50,460 nt of DNA, from NCBI GenBank assembly GCA_032718475.1, contig JAUCBJ010000680.1, forward strand, positions 1-50,460, written 5' to 3'. The notes under the pieces were generated by a model. The model was not told the DNA's origin, ran no database searches, and was given only the letters and a program-made list of their open reading frames with translations. The translations under genes were made by a program, and so were the position numbers. This stretch comes from Nemertoderma westbladi (taxonomy: Eukaryota > Xenacoelomorpha > Nemertodermatida > Nemertodermatidae). The first letter of the stretch is position 1. Every line of letters begins with the position of its first letter. Positions 40,901 through 50,460 of this stretch are shown here, piece by piece.

Positions 40901-43900
40901 GTCCTTGACGTGTACCATCCTTCCTTACCCATTGTGTGTCCTTGACGTGTACCATCCTTCCTTACCCATTGTGTGTCCTTGACGTGTACCATCCTTCCTT
41001 ACCCATTGTGTGTCCTGGTCGTGTACCATCCTTCCTTACCCATTGTGTGTCCTTGTCGTGTACCATCCTTCCTTACCCATTGTGTGTCCTTGACGTGTAC
41101 CATCCTTCCTTACCCATTGTGTGTCCTGGTCGTGTACCATCCTTCCTTACCCATTGTATGTCCTGGTCGTGTCTCATCCTTCCTTTCCCATTGTGTGTCC
41201 TGGTCGTGTACCATCCTTCCTTACCCATTGTATGTCCTGGTCGTGTCTCATCCTTCCTTTCCCATTGTGTGTCCTGGTCGTGTACCATCCTTCCTTACCC
41301 ATTGTGTGTCCTTGTCGTGTACTCATCCTTCCTTTCCCATTGTGTGTCCTGGTCGTGTACCATCCTTCCTTACCCATTGTGTGTCCTTGTCGTGTACCAT
41401 CCTTCCTTTCCCATTGTGTGTCCTGGTCGTGTACCATCCTTCCTTACCCATTGTGTGTCCTTGACGTGTACCATCCTTCCTTACCCATTGTGTGTCCTTG
41501 ACGTGTACCATCCTTCCTTACCCATTGTGTGTCCTGGTCGTGTACCATCCTTCCTTACCCATTGTGTGTCCTGGTCGTGTACCATCCTTCCTTACCCATT
41601 GTATGTCCTGGTCGTGTCTCATCCTTCCTTTCCCATTGTGTGTCCTGGTCGTGTACCATCCTTCCTTACCCATTGTGTGTCCTTGTCGTGTACCATCCTT
41701 CCTTACCCATTGTGTGTCCTTGACGTGTACCATCCTTCCTTACCCATTGTGTGTCCTTGACGTGTACCATCCTTCCTTACCCATTGTGTGTCCTGGTCGT
41801 GTACCATCCTTCCTTACCCATTGTGTGTCCTTGACGTGTACCATCCTTCCTTACCCATTGTGTGTCCTTGACGTGTACCATCCTTCCTTACCCATTGTGT
41901 GTCCTTGACGTGTACCATCCTTCCTTACCCATTGTGTGTCCTTGTCGTGTACCATCCTTCCTTACCCATTGTGTGTCCTTGTCGTGTACCATCCTTCCTT
42001 ACCCATTGTGTGTCCTTGACGTGTACCATCCTTCCTTACCCATTGTGTGTCCTTGACGTGTACCATCCTTCCTTACCCATTGTGTGTCCTTGACGTGTAC
42101 CATCCTTCCTTACCCATTGTGTGTCCTTGACGTGTACCATCCTTCCTTACCCATTGTGTGTCCTGGTCGTGTACCATCCTTCCTTACCCATTGTGTGTCC
42201 TTGTCGTGTACCATCCTTCCTTACCCATTGTGTGTCCTTGACGTGTACCATCCTTCCTTACCCATTGTGTGTCCTGGTCGTGTACCATCCTTCCTTACCC
42301 ATTGTGTGTCCTTGACGTGTACCATCCTTCCTTACCCATTGTGTGTCCTGGTCGTGTACCATCCTTCCTTACCCATTGTGTGTCCTTGTCGTGTACCATC
42401 CTTCCTTACCCATTGTGTGTCCTTGTCGTGTACCATCCTTCCTTACCCATTGTGTGTCCTTGACGTGTACCATCCTTCCTTACCCATTGTGTGTCCTTGA
42501 CGTGTACCATCCTTCCTTACCCATTGTGTGTCCTTGACGTGTACCATCCTTCCTTACCCATTGTGTGTCCTGGTCGTGTACCATCCTTCCTTACCCATTG
42601 TGTGTCCTTGTCGTGTACCATCCTTCCTTACCCATTGTGTGTCCTTGACGTGTACCATCCTTCCTTACCCATTGTGTGTCCTTGTCGTGTACCATCCTTC
42701 CTTACCCATTGTGTGTCCTTGACGTGTACCATCCTTCCTTACCCATTGTGTGTCCTGGTCGTGTACCATCCTTCCTTACCCATTGTGTGTCCTTGACGTG
42801 TACCATCCTTCCTTACCCATTGTGTGTCCTTGACGTGTACCATCCTTCCTTACCCATTGTGTGTCCTTGACGTGTACCATCCTTCCTTACCCATTGTGTG
42901 TCCTTGTCGTGTACCATCCTTCCTTACCCATTGTGTGTCCTTGTCGTGTACCATCCTTCCTTACCCATTGTGTGTCCTTGACGTGTACCATCCTTCCTTA
43001 CCCATTGTGTGTCCTTGACGTGTACCATCCTTCCTTACCCATTGTGTGTCCTTGACGTGTACCATCCTTCCTTACCCATTGTGTGTCCTTGACGTGTACC
43101 ATCCTTCCTTACCCATTGTGTGTCCTTGACGTGTACCATCCTTCCTTACCCATTGTGTGTCCTTGACGTGTACCATCCTTCCTTACCCATTGTGTGTCCT
43201 GGTCGTGTACCATCCTTCCTTACCCATTGTGTGTCCTTGACGTGTACCATCCTTCCTTACCCATTGTGTGTCATGGTCGTGTCTCATCCTTCCTTTCCCA
43301 TTGTGTGTCCTTGACGTGTACCATCCTTCCTTACCCATTGTGTGTCCTGGTCGTGTACCATCCTTCCTTACCCATTGTGTGTCCTGGTCGTGTACCATCC
43401 TTCCTTACCCATTGTGTGTCCTTGTCGTGTACCATCCTTCCTTACCCATTGTGTGTCCTTGACGTATACCATCCTTCCTTACCCATTGTGTGTCCTGGTC
43501 GTGTACCATCCTTCCTTACCCATTGTGTGTCCTGGTCGTGTACCACCTTTCCTTACCCATTGTGTGTCCTTGTCGTGTACCATCCTTCCTTACCCATTGT
43601 GTGTCCTTGACGTGTACCGTCCTTCCTTACCCATTGTGTGTCCTTGACGTGTACCATCCTTCCTTACCCATTGTGTGTCCTGGTCGTGTACCATCCTTCC
43701 TTACCCATTGTGTGTCCTTGTCGTGTACCATCCTTCCTTACCCATTGTGTGTCCTGGTCGTGTACCATCCTTCCTTTCCCATTGTGTATCCTTGACGTGT
43801 ACCATCCTTCCTTACCCATTGTGTGTCCTTGACGTGTACCATCCTTCCTTACACATTGTGTGTCCTTGACGTGTACCATCCTTCCTTACCCATTGTGTGT

Positions 43901-46900
43901 CCCTGTCGTGTACCATCCTTCCTTACCCATTGTGTGTCCTTGACGTGTACCATCCTTCCTTACCCATTGTGTGTCCTTGACGTGTACCATCCTTCCTTAC
44001 CCATTGTGTGTCCTTGACGTGTACCATCCTTCCTTACCCATTGTGTGTCCCTGTCGTGTACCATCCTTCCTTACCCATTGTGTGTCCTTGACGTGTACCA
44101 TCCTTCCTTACCCATTGTGTGTCCTTGTCGTGTACCATCCTTCCTTACCCATTGTGTGTCCTTGACGTGTACCATCCTTCCTTACCCATTGTGTGTCCCT
44201 GTCGTGTACCATCCTTCCTTACCCATTGTGTGTCCTTGACGTGTACCATCCTTCCTTACCCATTGTTTGTCCTTGACGTGTACCATCCTTCCTTACCCAT
44301 TGTGTATCCTTGTCGTGTACCATCCTTCCTTACCCATTGTGTGTCCTTGACGTGTACCATCCTTCCTTACCCATTGTGTGTCCCTGTCGTGTACCATCCT
44401 TCCTTACCCATTGTGTGTCCTTGACGTGTACCATCCTTCCTTACCCATTGTGTGTCCTTGACGTGTACCATCCTTCCTTACCCATTGTGTGTCCCTGTCG
44501 TGTACCATCCTTCCTTACCCATTGTGTGTCCTTGACGTGTACCATCCTTCCTTACCCATTGTGTGTCCCTGTCGTGTACCATCCTTCCTTACCCATTGTG
44601 TGTCCTTGACGTGTACCATCCTTCCTTACCCATTGTTTGTCCTTGACGTGTACCATCCTTCCTTACCCATTGTGTATCCTTGTCGTGTACCATCCTTCCT
44701 TACCCATTGTGTGTCCTTGACGTGTACCATCCTTCCTTACCCATTGTGTGTCCCTGTCGTGTACCATCCTTCCTTACCCATTGTGTGTCCTTGACGTGTA
44801 CCATCCTTCCTTACCCATTGTGTGTCCTTGACGTGTACCATCCTTCCTTACCCATTGTGTATCCTTGTCGTGTACCATTTTTCCTTACCCATTGTGTGTC
44901 CTGGTCGTGTACCATCCTTCCTTACCCATTGTGTGTCCTGGTCGTGTACCATCCTTCCTTACCCATTGTGTGTCCTTGACGTGTACCATCCTTCCTTACC
45001 CATTGTGTGTCCTTGACGTGTACCATCCTTCCTTACACATTGTGTGTCCTTGACGTGTACCATCCTTCCTTACCCATTGTGTGTCATGGTCGTGTCTCAT
45101 CCTTCCTTACCCATTGTGTGTCCTTGACGTGTACCATCCTTCCTTACCCATTGTGTGTCCTTGACGTGTACCATCCTTCCTTACACATTGTGTGTCCTTG
45201 ACGTGTACCATCCTTCCTTACCCATTGTGTGTCATGGTCGTGTCTCATCCTTCCTTACCCATTGTGTGTCCTTGACGTGTACCATCCTTCCTTACCCATT
45301 GTGTGTCCTTGTCGTGTACCATCCTTCCTTACCCATTGTGTGTCCTTGACGTGTACCATCATTCCTTACCCATTGTGTGTCCTGGTCGTGTACCATCCTT
45401 CCTTACCCATTGTGTGTCCTGGTCGTGTACCATCCTTCCTTACCCATTGTGTGTCCTTGTCGTGTACCATCCTTCCTTACCCATTGTGTGTCCTTGACGT
45501 GTACCATCCTTCCTTACCCATTGTGTGTCCTGGTCGTGTACCATCCTTCCTTACCCATTGTGTGTCCTGGTCGTGTACCACCTTTCCTTACCCATTGTGT
45601 GTCCTTGACGTGTACCATCCTTCCTTACCCATTGTGTGTCCTTGACGTGTACCATCCTTCCTTACACATTGTGTGTCCTTGACGTGTACCATCCTTCCTT
45701 ACCCATTGTATGTCCCTGTCGTGTACCATCCTTCCTTACCCATTGTGTGTCCTTGACGTGTACCATCCTTCCTTACCCATTGTGTGTCCTTGTCGTGTAC
45801 CATCCTTCCTTACACATTGTTTGTCCTTGACGTGTACCATCCTTCCTTACACATTGTTTGTCCTTGACGTGTACCATCCTTCCTTACCCATTGTGTGTCC
45901 TGGTCGTGTACCGTCCTTCCTTACCCATTGTGTGTCCTTAACGTGTACCATCCTTCCTTACCCATTGTGTGTCCTTGACGTGTACCATCCTTCCTTACCC
46001 ATTGTGTGTCCTTGACGTGTACCATCCTTCCTTACCCATTGTCTGTCCTGGTCGTGTACCATCCTTCCTTACCCATTGTGTGTCCTTGACGTGTACCATC
46101 CTTCCTTACCCATTGTGTGTCCTTGACGTGTACCATCCTTCCTTACCCATTGTGTGTCCTTGTCGTGTACCATCCTTCCTTACCCATTGTGTGTCCTTAA
46201 CGTGTACCATCCTTCCTTACCCATTGTGTGTCCTGGTCGTGTACCATCCTTCCTTACCCATTGTGTGTCCTTAACGTGTACCATCCTTCCTTACCCATTG
46301 TGTGTCCTGGTCGTGTACCATCCTTCCTTACCCATTGTGTGTCCTTGACGTGTACCATCCTTCCTTACCCATTGTGTGTCCTTGACGTGTACCATCCTTC
46401 CTTACCCATTGTGTGTTCTTGACGTGTACCATCCTTCCTTACCCATTGTGTGTCCTTGACGTGTACCATCCTTCCTTACCCATTGTGTGTCCTTGACGTG
46501 TACCATCCTTCCTTACCCATTGTGTGTCCTTGTCGTGTACCATCCTTCCTTACCCATTGTGTGTCCTTGTCGTGTACCATCCTTCCTTACCCATTGTGTG
46601 TCCTTGACGTGTACCATCCTTCCTTACCCATTGTGTGTCCTTGACGTGTACCATCCTTCCTTACCCATTGTGTGTCCTTGACGTGTACCATCCTTCCTTA
46701 CCCATTGTGTGTCCTTGAGGTGTACCATCCTTCCTTACCCATTGTGTGTCCTTGACGTGTACCATCCTTCCTTACCCATTGTGTGTCCTTGACGTGTACC
46801 ATCCTTCCTTACCCATTGTGTGTCCTTGACGTGTACCATCCTTCCTTACCCATTGTGTGTCCTTGTCGTGTACCATCCTTCCTTACCCATTGTGTGTCCT

Positions 46901-48585
46901 TGACGTGTACCATCCTTCCGTACCCATTGTGTGTCCTTGAGGTGTACCATCCTTCCTTACTCATTGTGTGTCCTTGACGTGTACCATCCTTCCTTACCCA
47001 TTGTGTGTCCTTGACGTGTACCATCCTTCCTTACCCATTGTGTGTCCTTGTCGTGTACCATCCTTCCTTACCCATTGTGTGTCCTGGTCGTGTACCATCC
47101 TTCCTTGCCCATTGTGTGTCCTTGAGGTGTACCATCCTTCCTTACTCATTGTGTGTCCTTGACGTGTACCATCCTTCCTTACCCATTGTCTGTCCTGGTC
47201 GTGTACCATCCTTCCTTACCCATTGTGTGTCCTTGTCGTGTACCATCCTTCCTTACCCATTGTGTGTCCTTGACGTGACCATCCTTCCTTACCCATTGTG
47301 TGTCCTTGTCGTGTACCATCCTTCCTTACCCATTGTGTGTCCTTGACGTGACCATCCTTCCTTACCCATTGTGTGTCCTTGACGTGTACCATCCTTCCTT
47401 ACCCATTGTGTGTCCTTGACGTGTACCATCCTTCCTTACCCATTGTGTGTCCTTGACGTGTACCATCCTTCCTTACCCATTGTGTGTCCTTGAGGTGTAC
47501 CATCCTTCCTTACCCATTGTGTGTCCTTGACGTGTACCATCCTTCCTTACCCATTGTGTGTCCTTGACGTGTACCATCCTTCCTTACCCATTGTGTGTCC
47601 TGGTCGTGTACCATCCTTCCTTGCCCATTGTGTGTCCTTGAGGTGTACCATCCTTCCTTACTCATTGTGTGTCCTTGACGTGTACCATCCTTCCTTACCC
47701 ATTGTCTGTCCTGGTCGTGTACCATCCTTCCTTACCCATTGTGTGTCCTTGTCGTGTACCATCCTTCCTTACCCATTGTGTGTCCTTGACGTGACCATCC
47801 TTCCTTACCCATTGTGTGTCCTTGTCGTGTACCATCCTTCCTTACCCATTGTGTGTCCTTGACGTGACCATCCTTCCTTACCCATTGTGTGTCCTTGACG
47901 TGTACCATCCTTCCTTACCCATTGTGTGTCCTTGACGTGTACCATCCTTCCTTACCCATTGTGTGTCCTTGACGTGTACCATCCTTCCTTACCCATTGTG
48001 TGTCCTTGAGGTGTACCATCCTTCCTTACCCATTGTGTGTCCTTGACGTGTACCATCCTTCCTTACCCATTGTGTGTCCTTGACGTGTACCATCCTTCCT
48101 TTCCCATAGTGTGTCCTTGTCGTGTACCATCCTTCCTTACCCATTGTGTGTCCTGTTCGTGTACCATCCTTCCTTACCCATTGTGTGTCCTGGTCGTGTA
48201 CCATCCTTCCTTACCCATTGTGTGTCCTTGACGTGTACCATCCGTCCTTACTCATTGTGTGTCCTTGACGTGTACCATCCTTCCTTACCCATTGTGTGTC
48301 CTTGACGTGTACCATCCTTCCGTACCCATTGTGTGTCCTTGAGGTGTACCATCCTTCCTTACCCATTGTGTGTCCTTGACGTGTACCATCCTTCCTTACC
48401 CATTGTGTGTCCTTGACGTGTACCATCCTTCCTTACCCATTGTGTGTCCTTGACGTGTACCATCCTTCCTTACCCATTGTGTGTCCTTGACGTGTACCAT
48501 CCTTCCTTACCCATTGTGTGTCCTTGACGTGTCTCATCCTTCCTTTCCCATTGTGTGTCCTGGTCGTGTACCATCCTTACCCACT
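34908..48585. repeat. 13.7-kb minisatellite of a 37-bp unit, about 370 copies
   Basis: The consensus unit is GTGTGTCCTTGACGTGTACC followed by ATCCTTCCTTACCCATT. The main variants are CCTTGTCG, CCTGGTCG, CCCTGTCG, TTTCCC for TTACCC, and TCTCATCC for TACCATCC. The first 8 bp are the 5' splice site of exon q, which aligns with the start of a unit. Higher-order duplications are obvious: shifts of 296 bp (40074 to 40370), 370 bp (44119 to 44489), 518 bp (35641 to 36159), about 516 bp (47005 to 47521) and 1148 bp (40714 to 41862). A few units are 35, 34 or 38 bp. Many short ORFs in every frame are products of the repeat, not genes. Confidence 0.97.
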
Positions 48586-49183
48586 CTACTGTCCCCGGGT
48601 CGTTTCCCAAGTTGTTTTGGTTCCTATTTATAAACCAGTCAAGGATGAAATCCAGGGTTGGGCTAGGCTAGGCTAATAACTAAAAATAGTGAATAACTAA
48701 AAATACTAACTGCGGAGGTTGCACCCTACCAACTAACAACTTGAAACAAACTGAGTAACTGATTAACTGACCAATTATATAATAATAATAAAAAATTATT
48801 TTATAATAATATAATAAATTGTAATTCTAATTAAATCATAATTTATGTTAAAATGTAGTTAAAATATGTCGCAGAAAGTAAATGAATTGTCTAATTAACC
48901 TGTTCATTTCTGAAACTTATTTATCTTATTATAAATTTATGGCTAGGGTTGAAATTATTTTGGTTACTTATCTAGATACCCATTGTTTATTATATCCTAG
49001 GCTTATTATTGTTAAATCAGTGGTTTATTATGTATCTGCCCGTGTACTGTACTTGTACCGTACTGTACTGTAGATAAGGGTGCTTCACCCTTTTTGCAGA
49101 CTTAGGACTGTTGTTTTGAGGTCTGGTTTCGCACCGGATTGAAAATGCTTTATAGCTTTTAATGAACAATTCCCTTGATTAAA
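48586..49183. other. AT-rich DNA after the 37-bp array
   Basis: This 600-bp stretch is probably intronic, with no exon, RNA gene or transposon that I can recognise. Short direct words (GGCTAGGCTAGGCTA near 48661, and GTACTGTAC near 49045) are simple repeats. Confidence 0.5.
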
Positions 49184-49587
49184 AATACCGGCACTTTTCA
49201 AAATTATGAGCCTGAAAAAATTAAATCACCATGTCCAATTGTTATTCAAAACTAAAAGTCAGGTCAATAAAAACTCAAAAAATAGTATTTTTTTAACATT
49301 CTGTCATTTGGTTTTCGAGATATTGGCTTTTTTTACCATTTTTTAATACCGGCACTTTTCAAAAATATGCACCCAAAAAAATTTAATAACCATATCCAAT
49401 TATTATTCAAAAGTGAAAGGAAGGTCAAGACAAACACAAATATAGTATTTTTTAAATATTTTGACATTTGGTTTTCAGGATATCGGCATTTTTCATTTTT
49501 TGAAAAATACCGGTGGCAATTTTCAAAATTATGTGTCGGACAAAATTAAATCACCATGTCAAATTGTTATTCAAAACAATTTGATTT
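49184..49587. repeat. Diverged tandem repeat of about 161 bp, 2.5 copies
   Basis: The copies start at AATACCGG near 49184, 49345 and 49506. Shared words include CACTTTTCAAAA, TTATTCAAAA and CATTTGGTTTTC. Divergence is about 15-25% by eye, much older than the neighbouring arrays. It is non-coding. Confidence 0.8.
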
Positions 49588-49589
49588 AA

Positions 49590-50442
49590 CCCCCCGGACA
49601 GTAGCACCGTGGGTGCATTATTAGGACGGTAGCCCCCCGGACAGTAGCACCGTGGGTGCATTATTAGGACAGTGGCCCCCCGGACAGTAGCACCGTGGGT
49701 GCATTATTAGGACGGTAGCCCCCCGGACAGTAGCACCGTGGGTGCATTATTAGGACGGTAGCCCCCCGGACAGTAGCACCGTGGGTGCATTATTAGGACG
49801 GTAGCCCCCCGGACAGTAGCCCCCCGGACAGTAGATCCCCGGACAGAAGCACCGTGGGTGCATTATTAGGACAGTAGCCCCCCGGACAGTAGCACCGTGG
49901 GTGCATTATTAGGACGGTAGCCCCCCGGACAGTAGCACCGTGGGTGCATTATTAGGACGGTAGCCCCCCGGACAGTAGCCCCCCGGACAGTAGATCCCCG
50001 GACAGTAGCACCGTGGGTGCATTATTGGGACGGTAGCCCCCCGGACAGTAGATCCCCGGACAGTAGCACCGTGGGTGCATTATTATGACAGTAGCCCCCC
50101 GGACAGTAGCACCGTGGGTGCATTATTAGGACAGTAGCCCCCCCCCCCCCCCGGCCAGTAGCACCATGGGTGCATTATTAGGACAGTAGCCCCCCGGTCA
50201 GTAGCACCGTGGGTGCATTATTAGTACAGTAGCCCCCCGGACAGTAGCACCATGGGTGCATTATTAGGACGGTAGCCCCCCGGACAGTAGATCCCCGGAC
50301 AGTAGCACCGTGGGTGCATTATTAGGACGGTAGCCCCCGGACAGTAGATCCCCGGACAGTAGCACCGTGGGTGCATTATTAGGACGGTAGCCCCCCGGAC
50401 AGTAGATCCCCGGACAGTAGCACCGTGGGTGCATTATTAGAC
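49590..50442. repeat. 43-bp minisatellite, about 19 full or partial copies
   Basis: The unit is CCCCCCGGACAGTAGCACCG then TGGGTGCATTATTAGGACGGTAG. Within it GCACC-GTG-GGTGC is a 5-bp stem with a 3-base loop. Some copies carry an extra 15-16 bp module (CCCCCGGACAGTAG or ATCCCCGGACAGTAG), and one has a C-run of 14. It ends 18 bp before the right edge. Unlike the other arrays here, its unit contains AG dinucleotides. Confidence 0.95.
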
Positions 50443-50460
50443 TGATTCATTTCTTTTTGA

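Noticed and set aside
34902-48426. More than a hundred 60-270 codon ORFs in the 37-bp array
   Set aside because: All are translations of the same unit, beginning and ending at recurring variant positions.
34908-48585. CRISPR-like appearance (37-bp direct repeats, regular spacing)
   Set aside because: The units are head to tail with no spacers, in an animal intron, with no cas genes.
48882-49073. 63-codon ORF as a further spectrin exon
   Set aside because: Its composition is hydrophobic and not heptad-like, and I see no matching splice sites in phase 0.
1-50460. tRNA, rRNA or other structured RNA genes
   Set aside because: No cloverleaf, A/B boxes or rRNA-like segments were recognised by eye; a covariance-model scan was not possible.

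Overview
The window is animal nuclear DNA. It shows a many-exon gene with GT-AG introns, intronless housekeeping genes nested inside a large intron, an LTR retrotransposon of the BEL/Pao superfamily (known from animals), MITE-like inverted-repeat elements and very large minisatellites. The frequent palindromic word TAGGCCTA and the marked tandem-repeat load suggest a marine invertebrate, perhaps a tunicate or another deuterostome. The species cannot be fixed from this sequence.

Layout. (1) 1-10624 is a nearly complete BEL/Pao element whose 5' LTR lies off the left edge. It has an intact 1874-residue gag-pol ORF, an inter-ORF spacer with AATAAA-like words and a 120-bp higher-order repeat, and an intact second ORF. 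It then has a hairpin, a polypurine tract and a 539-bp 3' LTR. The second ORF is unusual: it combines a region resembling a DEDD 3'-5' exonuclease with three CCHC zinc knuckles. (2) 10625-12367 is a 17-bp, strand-symmetric minisatellite that starts exactly at the LTR edge. (3) 12444-34907 holds 17 plus-strand exons that join in frame into 1540 codons of spectrin-type triple-helix repeats. They are the middle of a giant cytoskeletal gene, possibly nesprin/SYNE-like, and both ends of the gene lie outside the window. (4) The 11.7-kb intron 20885-32617 contains a 24-bp minisatellite and an antisense intronless gene with four cold-shock-like repeats. It also contains intronless TIMM10B and COG3 genes in tandem and two inverted-repeat transposons. 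(5) 34908-48585 is a 13.7-kb array of about 370 copies of a 37-bp unit. It begins at the 5' splice site of the last visible spectrin exon and carries nested higher-order repeats. (6) 48586-50460 has AT-rich DNA, a diverged 161-bp repeat and a 43-bp minisatellite that runs almost to the right edge.

How the parts relate. The spectrin gene is the host transcription unit. Its introns have taken in genes, transposons and arrays. The consensus units of the three minisatellites between 10.6 and 48.6 kb contain no AG dinucleotide on the gene's sense strand, which would help such arrays persist in introns without creating 3' splice sites. TIMM10B (mitochondrial import chaperone) and COG3 (Golgi tethering) lie 253 bp apart on the same strand and may share regulation.
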